Positions 12,021-23,360 of a stretch of DNA of 64,000 nucleotides are shown piece after piece (the first letter of the stretch is position 1; each line of letters opens with the position of its first letter). Both the position numbers and the translations under genes were made by a program. Under the pieces are notes generated by a model that was not told where the DNA came from, ran no database searches, and saw only the letters and a program-made list of their open reading frames with translations. Origin of the DNA: Anaeramoeba flamelloides (Eukaryota > Metamonada > Anaeramoebidae); NCBI GenBank assembly GCA_027625915.1, contig JANTQA010000030.1, positions 868,001 to 932,000 on the forward strand, read 5' to 3'.

Positions 12021-12239
12021 TGTACCTTTTATAAATATCCAAAGATCTCTATAAAATCATAATTTTGATAAAAAAAACTATTTTTGCCAAAAATCGCCGA
12101 GCGTCTAAATTAAAATTGCGAATTTCCCACAAAAAGATGACTTTAAAATCGTGTTAATTGGTGTTCCCGATGGGAATACATTTTCTGAATTTAAATATAA
12201 AAAGATAATAATCAAAATTTCAAATTATTTTTAATTTTA

Positions 12240-13355
12240 TTATTTGTTTTTGATTAGATAAACAATTACTGAAATGGCAAACCCAATAAAAAAAATTGCT
12301 GTATTTACAATAAATACTTTTAGTTTTGGAATTTTCACGGAATAAATAGAGCCAATGGTTACACCAGCCAACGAGCAGGGCAGAAGTGAAAAAAACCTTG
12401 GGAGGAAAAATGAATAATCGATTTTATTTTGTATCAGGTAGCCAAATCCGAGTACAATCATCAGCAATTCCATTAAAAGGTTTGCTACAACAGAAGCGTT
12501 TAACGGGCCAAAGCCAAAAAATCTTGTCAGCAAAACCCCTAAAAATAGACCTGGTCCAACCCCTAGAACACCACCAAAGACATAAATAGGAATTAAGAAA
12601 AGCGCAAAGATAGTGAACGCATTTTTAAATTGCTTATTTTGAAAATCGCCAGCCCAAGGTTTTAATTCCTCTTCCAAAATCATCTTTTTCTGATCTTGTT
12701 TCTCATCACCATTATGCAATAATGAACCTGGGCTGGCTCGATCATCACTTCCATTTGATACTTTGCTGCTGCTATCTGCAGTTTCAGCTTTTGCATCGTC
12801 CCGAGACAATTGTGATAAAAATTCATCTTGATCGTTTATCTTTAGATCGTTTAAAGGCAAGTTTTCGGGATCCGATGAGCAACCGACCCTGGAAATCACT
12901 TTTTTTTTCTTTTCTGCAGCCAACGATCTTTCTTCTCGAGTTCTCTGGATTTCGCGAAATGTTTTGAGAGCAAAAACAACGAAAAAGAATAATAGCGCCC
13001 AGCTTATTCCCGTTCCAAATACCATGGAGAGATATTTTAATGTATATCCCCGAATAAGCCAGCCCACAATAGATGAAACTATTGCAACAAAGACAAAGGT
13101 ATTGATAAATTTTGGTATAATAAGCTTGATGCCTTTCTTACCAAATAAGTATCTTAGGAGCGCAATCGAGAGCGGGCTCGAAAAGAAATCAAGTGCACCA
13201 GAGAGGAATATTAATTGATCAATGTCATATTTCCAGACACTGAGCGTTAAGGGTACGGTGATCTGCCAATGCGTTAGTGCTAATGTTGAATTACCAATAC
13301 CTGTAAAAAAACAAATGGGACAGAGAACTAATAAGAAAGATTGAAATTCGTTCAT
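12240..13355 (-). CDS. TauE/SafE-family membrane transporter
   Basis: 371 residues, ATG at 13355, TAA stop. TauE/SafE proteins are integral membrane carriers linked to export or uptake of sulfite, organosulfonates and other anions; the substrate here cannot be told. Two hydrophobic halves are visible. The N-half (residues about 5-140, around four segments) holds the weakly kept motif FFTGIGNSTLALT. The C-half (about 245-370, around four segments) holds GVLGVGPGLFLGVLL and GFGPLNASVVANLL, which match the family G-GGG-x-P...A repeat. Between them lies a hydrophilic, Ser/Asp/Lys-rich cytosolic loop (about 145-240), much longer than in bacterial members. The gene is less AT-rich than its flanks. 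Membrane location (plasma membrane or vacuole) is unknown. Confidence 0.75.
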   Translation of the reverse strand: MNEFQSFLLVLCPICFFTGIGNSTLALTHWQITVPLTLSVWKYDIDQLIFLSGALDFFSSPLSIALLRYLFGKKGIKLIIPKFINTFVFVAIVSSIVGWLIRGYTLKYLSMVFGTGISWALLFFFVVFALKTFREIQRTREERSLAAEKKKKVISRVGCSSDPENLPLNDLKINDQDEFLSQLSRDDAKAETADSSSKVSNGSDDRASPGSLLHNGDEKQDQKKMILEEELKPWAGDFQNKQFKNAFTIFALFLIPIYVFGGVLGVGPGLFLGVLLTRFFGFGPLNASVVANLLMELLMIVLGFGYLIQNKIDYSFFLPRFFSLLPCSLAGVTIGSIYSVKIPKLKVFIVNTAIFFIGFAISVIVYLIKNK

Positions 13356-14669
13356 TTTTTTCAGATATTTTTGTTTTTTCTTGTTTTGTTGTTTCTTTTG
13401 TTGTTTTTACTTTTTTTGTTGATTTCTTTCTCGTTTTTTTATTTAGGTATTATTTTAATTGTGCCTTTTGAAACAGAAGGTGGTTGCTTTTTAAAATTTC
13501 GAAAAAAAAAGAAAAAAAGAAAAAATGTTGCATTATTCAAGACCAGAAATTCAAAAAATCTGTTTCAAGATAAATTCATTGGTTATCAAAAGTTAACATT
13601 GCTTAAAAATAAAACACACAAAACACACAAAACACACAGCCAGACTTTCTCGAAAAAAAAATAAAAAAGACGAATGAAAATTGTTTGACTATTTAATATT
13701 TTTAAAGCACACTTCTTCAATTTAGCCCCCATTAGAATTTTGTTTATGGTGATGTTTTTTCCTTCTGAGCAGAATGATTTTTTCGGAAAAGTTGAATTAA
13801 AATTTTCTGTTCCTATCTTCTTACTTTCAAGATTTGTTTGTATTTTTTGAAAAATAGAAAAGGGTTTTAGATGGAAAATTGTTTGGGTTACCCTAGAAAA
13901 TGTACTATTATTTTTGAATCTGGGGAAACAGAAGTTGAAATATCAGTTCTGTCCTATTAAAGATGGTTATTCGAAATAGCCCAATGCCAATGTAACAGAA
14001 AATTTCCATTTATTTGGTTGTTTGATCCTCGAATCAATAAATCCTTTTAAACCTAATTATTGACTAGTTTTGTGAACCAAAATCCAAATCAGCCCAGCTG
14101 GAACTGTACAGTTGGGATATTCGAAACCAATAACCACCTAATTTGTCAACTGGTTTATCTTTTCAAGAAGAGAATTTCCTCTCGAAGAATAGATTTACAA
14201 TTATACTTTCGACTTTACTTTCTTATTCTAAACAAAAATTTTTCTTTTTGTGTTTTTTTGAGTAATGACAACAAACACTTAAGAAAAAGAATGGGTGTGT
14301 AAAGTCCTATTCCTCATATTGAAAAATTACAAATCACTTTTTTTTTTAAAGAAAATATTATTCAAGATAAAATTGATGAATTTTCGATAAAAATGCCTTT
14401 TTCATAATGGAAAAAATATCAATACCTATCAAATATTTGACAACTAATAAAAAATTTTGAGATAATAACACTGGCAAATAGTTGAAATCAAAACTGAGTA
14501 TCAAAAAATAATTTCTAAAGATCTAAATTTTTATTAAATTGTATTTTCAGAAAATGGAAATGATCAAAGCATTCTTTGTGATAATGTGCCTAATATTTAC
14601 CTAATAACCAACCAAGTCTAGAATTTCTGTTTAAAGATTATTGATACTAACAATCTTTACTTGAATTAC
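13356..14669. other. Intergenic region upstream of the TauE-like gene
   Basis: Contains the presumed promoter of the minus-strand TauE-like gene, a T/A-rich leader, and a short tandem ACACAAAAC repeat near 13614-13637. The open frames present are short and lack family patterns. Confidence 0.55.
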
Positions 14670-15865
14670 TGTGGATTAAGGGATTAGCTACTACCCATTA
14701 GACGCTCAAATTAAAGTATATTGTTATTGAATGTAAACCACATGAAATCAGTTCGACATGGTTCAAATGTCTCTAAAAATCCATTTGTAAGATATTACTA
14801 AAAGTTGATTTTTATCTCATCAATTGAAAAATGATACTTACTGTTGTGGAAAAAAAGTGAAACATGGTTTTTAATTGGGAACATTACTGAAAATTCAAAG
14901 TAAGATCAATGAAAAAAAGAAGAAACCAATTAACTTCAATTAATAACCCATTATATTATTTTCAATCAACCCAACAAATACAATTTAAATCTACTTGCTT
15001 TATCGAAATTGTTATTGTGGTTTTGGAGATCTCAAAAATAGTCAATTTTTTGAACATATTTTTTATAATTGATCAATCAAAGAAAAACCCATACCAAAAG
15101 ATAGTATTCAAAAAAATGTTATTGTTCTGAATACTATCTTTTGTCTTTATTTATTTATTCTTTTTTTAATTGATCTTACTTTTCATTTTCAGTAATGTTC
15201 CCAATTAAAAACCCTGTTTCACTTTTTTTCCACAACTGTTATATTATTTTGATCACCTGGGTAAAAAACCCAAGAATTTATGAAAACAATCTATATTTAA
15301 CTACAAATTTAAAGGTTAAATTATCAATATTCAGACCCCAGCTTGCTAAATATTTTTCATAAATATGTAGTGAAATGTAGATTCCTTGCTAAAAAATTCA
15401 ATTTTTTAAAAAAATTAAATAAATAATCAATAAATTTCTTCTGACAAATTTTGACGTGAAATATTCGAAATACATTGATGTTACAATTAGCTTGATAAAA
15501 AAAAGAAACAAAATAAATTATTTTTATATTTCTAGTGTTAATGGTTATTGATTTGATCTCGGAAATTGAAAAATAAAAAAATAGTTACTTTTATAAGTTT
15601 TAAATATGAATTATTTTAATGACTGGAATACAATTATTTGGGTTTCTATTTTTAGATTTGGAAAACGAATTAAAAAAAATTTCAAAATTGTTAATTTTTA
15701 AATTGTGATCCTTAGTAAAAAATTATAATAATTTATTGTACAATATTATTTCGAATAGATTTTTTCGATTCACAGAAACAATTAACCTTGGAGTACAAAT
15801 ATCATTTACGCCCAATTATAAAATACTTTAATTATATACGAATTTATAGCGGCTTTAACTTCTTG
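14670..15865. mobile_element. Transposon family D, interrupted copy with inverted ends
   Basis: The left end starts near 14670 with TTAAGGGATTAG and runs to 14840. The inverted right end lies at about 15780-15865; its reverse complement reads AAGTATTTTATAATTGGGCG. The body resumes after a 0.4 kb MITE insertion. A second copy in the opposite direction lies at 29795-30470, and a partial end at 18720-18830. The body still encodes a peptide trace on the plus strand (KNPRIYENNL then TTNLKVKLSIF at about 15265-15340), also kept in the other copy. That suggests a decayed protein-coding DNA transposon. Superfamily unknown. Confidence 0.6.
14841..15239 (+). mobile_element. MITE family B, copy 1 (Tc1/mariner-like ends)
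   Basis: 399 bases bounded by long terminal inverted repeats: CTGTTGTGGAAAAAAAGTG at the left and its near reverse complement at the right, both continuing into a shared block through TTTTTAATTGGGAAC to AGTAAGATCAAT. It is flanked by TA (14839-14840 and 15240-15241). A central hairpin (AAAAGATAGTATTC and its complement) lies near 15101-15145. It sits inside transposon D. The other D copy (near 30425) lacks it and gives an empty site, supporting a real insertion with TA duplication. No coding capacity. Confidence 0.8.
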
Positions 15866-16209
15866 CGATGTATTTAACATGGAAATCATTTTAGTTATCA
15901 GAACTAAATTCTTTTGAGAATTTAAAGAAAATAATCATCATTCAATTGTTTTCTGAACAGTAGATGTAAAAATCATTTTTGTGATTGAATTTAAAATATT
16001 CTGAGAAAATACAATACAAACCACTCCCAAGGAAAATATTTATGTTTAAAAAGTCAAGTATTTACACTCTGGTCTCCTTAATCAACAACATCTTTATTTG
16101 AGGTTATATGATTTTAGTGAAAATCATGTAGCAGGATAAAAAAAACTTTTTGCACAAAAAAAATTACTTACCATTCTTATCGAAATTCTTTTTTCTTATA
16201 TTATGTATA
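15866..16209. other. AT-rich spacer, nothing recognised
   Basis: Short AT-rich stretch between family D and family C repeats; no frame or repeat of note. Confidence 0.5.
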
Positions 16210-16560
16210 ACATGAAATAATAAATTGAATATATAAATCTTTTCTTTCAAAAACAACAAAGTATTAAATTTTTCCAATAATTCACTTTTATGGTATTATA
16301 AATATTGGAAAACCCGATATTTTAAAAATTAAAAAAAAAATAAAGAAAAAACTAAAAAAAGTGAATTAAAATTTTGAAATGAGTATTATTAATTATTTAT
16401 TTACGAAACTTTCACTGAAAAATGCAAAAACAAGTTAATTTTTTACTAATAATTATATGAACTTTAAAAAACATTTTGTTATCTCAATTTTATCAATGCT
16501 TCACAATATTTCCCAAGAATTTTATTTTTCTACTTTTCTCAAAAAAGAGGATCGAAAAAA
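16210..16560 (+). repeat. Repeat family C, copy 2
   Basis: Aligns with 56015-56370 by shared anchors GAAATAATAAATTGAA, TTTTGAAATGAG and AAACTTTCACTGAAAAA in the same order. More diverged than the other two copies. Confidence 0.5.
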
Positions 16561-18719
16561 AGAAAAAAAAAAAAAATTTCAAGAAATTAAAAATGGATTT
16601 TTATTTGAAAATTTGAATTTTTTTTTTTGATAAGAATATTGTATAAAACATCACAAAACAAGAAAAAATGATATTTTAAGGTAATTTAAAATTTTTGAAA
16701 AATATTTTAGACATTAAAACCGTGTTTGATGGGTATTTGGCAAAATAATAAGAAGAGGTTTAATGATTAAAAATTGCTCAATATTAGTTTTTTTTATTAT
16801 CAATATGAATTCAAAATTTTGAACAACCCCAAATTAATTTTTTGTTGAAAATACTTTTACTGATATAAAATACCCTAGTAGACTAGTTCATGTGTATTAT
16901 TTTTTCACTGCCAATCCTAATTAAATAAACAGTTTATATCAAATCATGAATCATAAAAATTAGAAAACATAATTAGAAAGGCATTTCTTATAAATTAAGC
17001 GAATTTGATTCTCAACTATAATAATTTTAGTAGTTTTATTATTAAAAAATGACAATTTTTTTTTCAAAAAAAAATCTCAAACAATTATTCTCAATGGAAT
17101 TAAAATCCATTTTTAGATTATCGAAGTAATTTAATTTTGGAAAAATATCTTTTTTAGAATACTTTTAAAAATGAAATAAATAATAATTCCATTTTTTTAA
17201 GTATTTTTCGAATAAAGAATATCTTATTTCTTAATCAATTTTCTTTTTTTAAATTAAATTAATCTTGAAATACAGTTGGTATATTTTTTACACAATAAAA
17301 AATAGGAATAGGTCTATATAAACATATAATAAACAGTATTAAATTGTTTAATATTTTCTTTAAAGATTCAAATTCTTTCTTTGTTTTGTTATATTTGACT
17401 TATTTCCCCATCAAAATTAGAAATTTGTATTGTGTTTTTTTATAATGGAAATGGTTGAAATCATAATAAAATAATTTACCGAAAAATGTTCCAAAAAATC
17501 AAATATGATATGATTTTAAAACCTTTTTTTCACTACACCTATTTGAATTTCAGATCAAAAAGTAAAATTTTCAAATAATACAAGTATATTTTTCTTTTTT
17601 TACATAAAAATGATAAATCACAAAAAAGTTAACCCCTTTTCAGTCAAAGTTTCAGTTTTATTAAATAAATAGAACATATTTTATGAGTTTAATTCATTAT
17701 TCTTCTCTGAATAAATTTTCAATTTAAGATCTGATCATTTTTTCTCATTTAGTATAATTTTTTTTTTTTCGTGTTTATTTTGCTTTTTTTTTTTCTCTCT
17801 TTTCTTTTTTTTATTAAAAAGTAAATTTGAAAAAAAAAAATGTTCTTAAACTCTAAAATTATCATTAAAAAAATTGAGACCTCATAATTTCTTTAAAAAT
17901 TCATGTATTAAAATTAAACAATCTTATTGTCAACAATTTTAATTTTTCAAAGAAATTGTGAATTTTGCCAAGACATTAGAATGAAAGTGAAGAAAAAAAT
18001 TTTTTAAAATTTTTTTTTTTTTTTAAATTTATGGTTAGTTTGTGTATTTCTTTTATGAACCTTTAATATAATCGAAAGTTTATTATTACTCGTCTCTCTA
18101 AACAATCTAAATTTGGTTGATTCTTAAAAAGAAAAAAAAAAAGAATTTTTTATTTTTGGTTGGGTGTTGAGTGAAATGGAGTTTAAATTGTAATTAACTT
18201 GATTCAATCTAAAAGTTTGAACATATAGTTAAAATTAATTTGATACGCACCCTTTAATTTATTTTAATTTATTTTAATTTATTTCTATAACCTATACCCG
18301 AGAAAATATTGGATAATTGTACAAATTGTCATACACTTTAATTTTGTGAAAAAAAAAAAACTAATTCACTTTTTAAAAAAGATATAATACAACCTATGAA
18401 GTCTAGGCATGTAGGATTCAAACTTTCAATTTTAGATTGAAAGTTAGATTTGTTGAAAATTCTTTAGATTTTTTAATGATAGAGTGATCAAAATAATGCA
18501 TGTCCAACAACTATAATCGGTGTTTCAAAATTTAATCCGTGTTTTTTTTTCTTCTTGTTCCAATGGAACACCCAATTCACTACCCATAGTATACCAAAGC
18601 TAAACTCAATTTTAGATGTAAACTACTGGATATTTTCAGTGAATTTTAAATTAGGAATGTGACTTGTTGGAATTATATCATAATTTTCTTAGTTTTTTTG
18701 AAATTCTTTTTGTTTTTTT
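16561..18719. other. AT-rich intergenic region, no gene seen
   Basis: About 2 kb of homopolymer-rich DNA with only short frames. A threefold TTTATTTTAA repeat lies near 18255-18285. No RNA gene or coding pattern recognised. Confidence 0.55.
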
Positions 18720-18830
18720 TAAGGGTTTAGTCATTTACGACGAATTTTCTCCATAATCAAGGGGTGACATGAGACCTAAATGGGGTATTGTGAAATAGTC
18801 CTTATTTTGGTAGACAAAATTCATGTCACA
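18720..18830 (-). repeat. Partial end of transposon family D
   Basis: TTAAGGGTTTAG followed by a CTCCATAATCAAGG block matches the end of the family D copies at 14670 and 29795. Only the terminal part can be followed, so this is an old or truncated remnant. Confidence 0.4.
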
Positions 18831-20733
18831 AAAAAAAAAAATTTCGGTGGATCTCTTTTAAAAAAAATTCAACAAAGAAAAATAAGTTTTAAATGAGTTC
18901 TCAATTTCAAAAAATCAAAATTTTTAAAAAAAAAATTCACATTTTCTATTTAAAAATGATTAAATTTCTTTAATTTAAAACAAATTGCTTTCTTGAAGTT
19001 CGCAATCAATTTATTTCGATTTAATCTGGTTTGTGGTTATTTTGCAACTCTCTGAATTTAATAGAGTAAGGATTTTGTAACAGTCTTATGATAAAAATAA
19101 CACATTTGTAAAATGAAAAAAAAGAAAAAAAAAATCACCGAGATCTCAAAAAGGCCAAAGAGCAACACTTCAAAACTGGCATAGTTGTTTTCAAAATTGT
19201 ATATTCACAACCATTCTAATTGGAAATTGAGTATGGATCTTTGGCGCTTTTTTCTAAAAATATCCTCATCATTACTTGTTGATTTTTGGAGATCGATCAT
19301 TACATCAAAGGTTGATTGGATTTTGGTTGGTGTTAGGTTCTCATAAAAATTACTAAACAGTTTATTTCCATTTCAGAAAAAAAATTAAACCATAATGACC
19401 CCACCCTTAATGATATTTTTTGATAAAAATATTACTCGATTTTTTGAGATATATCTTTCAATTAAATCCGTTATTTTTGGTATTTATTTCTAAATAATAG
19501 AACTTCAAGAAACCAAACCCATATTTACTTCGGGTTTATTGTCATTTTATTTAATTGTATTAACTTATAGGCATTCTAACAAAAAAAAAAAAAAAACCAC
19601 TTTTTATTTTGAAAACACAGATTAAACTTTTCTGCAGACATTATTTGGACAATAGTACTGGTATTTTTATTTAATTGATGAAATCAACTTTTTGAACAGA
19701 ATTTTTAAAAACATTTAAACCATATAGAACACATGTAATATATATTTTATAACAACTTTACTGTAATCTTCGACTTCTCCTTGATATTTACTATTCCCCT
19801 CAGAATGAAAAAAGATGGATTAATCTTGTTAAAAAGTGTGAAAAAATTCTATTACAAGATCCCCAAAAACAGGTATTTTTATGTTTGTCTTTGATGTTAC
19901 TTGTCTTTATAAAATCTGATTATACCCAACTTTTTGAAAATGAATTTTCTTTTTGAGATTTCAACATTTATTTGATCGAAATTAAGAAAAGACTAAAAAC
20001 CTTATAAATTATTTTACAAAAACAGACATTACACTTTACTTTATTTTTTGTTGTGCACAATAAATGACCTTTACCCTGAAGAACAATTTAAGATTTACTT
20101 CATTTTTTTGAATCTTTCCTCCAAATTTGATTCCTTTTTGATCTTAAAAACTACAATTATTCTTTCACGTTCGAGCTAGTCATAATTTAAATCAAACCTT
20201 AATGTATGATCACTCCTTTTTTATCTTTTCTTGTTTCTGAAATTTCTTTTTAATTAATCTCCTTAAAAGGTCAAATAAAGACAAAAACGAATTGTAAGTA
20301 AAATTCAAGACGATCTTCCAATAAAACGGTTTTTACTTTTCTTTTTCATTTCAAAAGTTGCTTTTAAAAAAAACCAAAAAAACTTATTAGATATCTAGGA
20401 GAAAACATACACTATAAAATAAAAAGGTATCAGTTAGTATTAACCTGGACGACTTTTCATATTCTCCTTTTGTTGTTTTGAAAAAAAAACAAGGCTGATG
20501 CAATATTGCATCAAAAAACAATAGTTTTTCCTGATCACTTAAAAAAGAGATCATATTTTTTTATTTCACGATACTTTTCCCCAATTAAAACCTCATTTTG
20601 CAATTGAAAAAAGTTGACAACAATTTCCATTGAAATAAATCGTCGAACAAAGCCAATGTTTTCACTTGTCCTAATAGCGATTATCAATTATTCGATCACA
20701 AATGTTTTCCTTTTTGATTATATTTAAAGAAAC
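18831..20733. other. Intergenic region, no gene seen
   Basis: Slightly less AT-rich patches occur (for example around 19130-19330 and 20040-20180), but none gives a frame with a recognisable protein pattern. Confidence 0.5.
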
Positions 20734-20870
20734 GTTCAGTTGTGAGAAAAACTGTTGGAATAGAATTTTCTTTCAAAGAATACTTCGAAACTATTATCAT
20801 TTTTAAAATTGAATTTAAAAAATGGTTCGAATTCCAACAGTTTTACATACAACTGAAACACAACCAACAA
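20734..20870. repeat. Small hairpin-forming inverted repeat
   Basis: GTTCAGTTGTGAGAAAAACT plus GTTGGAAT at the left and its imperfect reverse complement (ATTCCAACAGTTTTACATACA and ACTGAAAC) at the right enclose about 80 bases. Likely a small MITE remnant, or a structured transcript if it is expressed. Confidence 0.5.
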
Positions 20871-22774
20871 ATAATAAAATACACGCTTTTGAATTAAGGA
20901 CTACGTTTCAAACTTGGGTAGTGTTGTGTTGTTGTGCTATTTAACTTTCGCTTCTCAAAAAGAATTTTCATTCTGAAGAAATTGGACAAAAAATATCCAA
21001 AGTTAAAAACAACACAAAATAAAATGTTAAATAGATCTTCTGAACACGACAAGAAGCACAAAAATTGTAGTCACTTTTTTTACTTAGTAACAATTTGTTT
21101 TTTTGAAATTGTTCCAAATTTTGAAAGTATTACAAGATCACAATTCAACAACTTTCAATTTAAAAGTTTTTACAGGTCAAACTTTTAAAAACATGTAATT
21201 TAAACAACTTTCCAATTTTTGGTTTTCATAAAAAGAGTTTCAGGTAATTGAAAACATAACAAATATTTTTCTTTTAGATAACTTTCAAAAATTTCAATTA
21301 AATTCAAAATGTTATCTTTTGTAAATTATTTTTTGCCCTTTTTGGCTTACAAAAGTTTGTATAAATTATTTGAAATTTGAAAAAATATGAAAGAATATCA
21401 GAGATTGAAATCTTGCAGACTGTCAGTCTGAAAGTTCGAAAAAGTCTTGAAAGTTACTGTATGGATTGTGCTATTCTTGTCGTGAAACAAAAAATTTTCA
21501 AAAAAATGACTTTAAGGGATTTTCAAAAACAAATTCAACTTTTAAAACATTTCAAACTTGTAAAAGTAACTAAAAAAAAAATATTTATAAGCCACAGGAA
21601 TTTTTTTGTCTTTATAGATTTGAAATGGAAATTTTGAAATCTTAAAATCAAATTTTGGCATGATCTAACAAAAAATGTGAAAGCTGTGGAAATGTAAAAA
21701 ATTTTCACATTTTTTGTTACACAAAATTCTCGGTGTATACATATTACTGAGATTAGGAATTCTTTCAAGTGCCTTTTTTACACATAATTTTACCTGTTTT
21801 CACCTGAAAACAATGTACTTTCCAGATAATTTTTTTCAATAAAAAACCTCGACCAAACCAATCAAATTCTTGATAACTGTTTAAGCTTATTTGACAAAAG
21901 TGAAAAAATGACATTGTTAAATTTAAAACAATGTAACCATTCAGCAAAAAAATTGTCAAACCTATTTTAATTATTAACAACCGTAGTCAAAAGAAAAAAT
22001 ATTTGAAATATTTTTTGACTTATTTTTTGAGAAAGATCAATAAAAAGATCTTAAATTGCTCAAACTGAATTAATACCTATTGTTCAAATCTTAAAGTCAA
22101 TTCCACTTGAAAAGGAAAATCCTATCAACAAAAAATCCAAAAAAATTCATTTTTGATAATTTTTACAATTAAAATTCAAAAAAAGTTAATTGGGTATAAT
22201 TAAATATTGGTTTAATTGGATGTTTTGGGCTCTATTTTACTTTGAATAATCAATTTAATTTTTGCTTTTGGTGTTTGTTTTAAAATGGACAAAAAAATAA
22301 GTAAAAAAATATTAGAAAATGAGGGATTTGACTTTTTTACAATTAAAACCAATTTGATACATTTTTTTTCTCTTTGACAATTTTTTTCAAGAGTGATAAT
22401 AAAATTTTTGGTTCAATTTCCATTTTACTGTTAGATTACTATTTAAAACAAAATACTATTTTATACAAAACATCCAACTAGGAAGAGCGAAATTAATCTG
22501 TAAAATTTCATTGTAAATTGATTATCTAGATCTTTGGGGTTTTTTCAACCTTTTACTATCAAACATATTTTAGGAAATTGAAATAAAAATTTCCATTTAT
22601 TAATTGGAAAATAGCTTATTGATTTTTTAACGATTATCCTAATTTTATGCTCAGTTAATATTATTTTTATGACAAACAACATATTCGTTGACATAAAAAA
22701 ATGTTTAGTAAGAGATCTTGTTAGGTATAAAGTTTTGGTTTTTTTTCTAAATTATTGTCATTTGGCTAAAACTA
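20871..22774. other. AT-rich intergenic region with short hairpins
   Basis: Several frames of 70-86 codons occur here but have homopolymer-like composition and no family pattern. A short palindrome of AACAAAAAATGTGAAA lies at about 21668-21717. Confidence 0.5.
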
Positions 22775-23360
22775 AGGTATTTCAAAAAAATGGGGCATTT
22801 TTTTTTACATTTCAAATATTATTTCTCTTTGTTAATCGTTCAATTCATAAATTGAAAAGTATTATAAAATAAAAGAGATATTGCTACTAATTTAATCAGT
22901 AATTATTGGATAAATTTCAAAATATCTTGATCAAAATATTTCCAAAAAATGAAAAAATAATTAAACACGTTTTGTAAAAAACAAGGCACGACCAATTTCA
23001 ATAAAAAATGGAGAATATGACAAGGATACAAACTGTTTTTTAAATACCAAAAAGTAGTTATAAGTTTTTTATTCTATTTAAAATTCTATCACAATTAAAC
23101 ATCTTCAGAAAAAATTTTTTTTTTACTATCAACTAGAAGAAAATAGACACCAATTTCACAAAGAAAAAATATTGTCTAAAATTTTCATCAGAATACTTTG
23201 ATATCTTTAATTGAAGCAATTTCGTAGAAACAAACAAATTGAATTATTATGAATAATCAATTTATAATGAATAAAAATTTGTATATTTTAATAGTAATAT
23301 TGGAATTAAGTTTAATAAAATTGTTATTAAATAAATTTGTGTGCTTTGTTAGAAAGGGCT
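22775..23360. mobile_element. MITE family A, copy 1 (TA-flanked)
   Basis: About 586 bases beginning AGGTATTTCAAAAAAATGGGG, flanked by TA (22773-22774 and 23361-23362), and ending with a diverged version of the reverse complement. It follows the 28715 copy along its length with anchors such as AAAATATTTCCAAAAAATG, CAAGGCACGACCAATTTCAA and TTAAACATCTTC. Non-coding. The sequence after it, to about 23910, also resembles the sequence after the copy at 63086. Confidence 0.65.

Noticed and set aside
13341-13664. 107-codon plus-strand frame
   Set aside because: Overlaps the start of the TauE-like gene on the other strand; composition is T-rich then Lys-rich from A/T runs with a tandem HKTHKT repeat; no family pattern.
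14909-15130. 73-codon frame
   Set aside because: Lies inside MITE B and ends in its central hairpin; the inverted copy at 41664 does not keep the frame.
20820-20835. GGTTCGAATTCC resembling a tRNA B box
   Set aside because: It lies in an arm of a small palindrome, and no A box, acceptor pairing or anticodon arm can be built around it.
22669-22872. 67-codon frame
   Set aside because: Crosses the left end of MITE A copy 1, so it is a chance frame through a junction.
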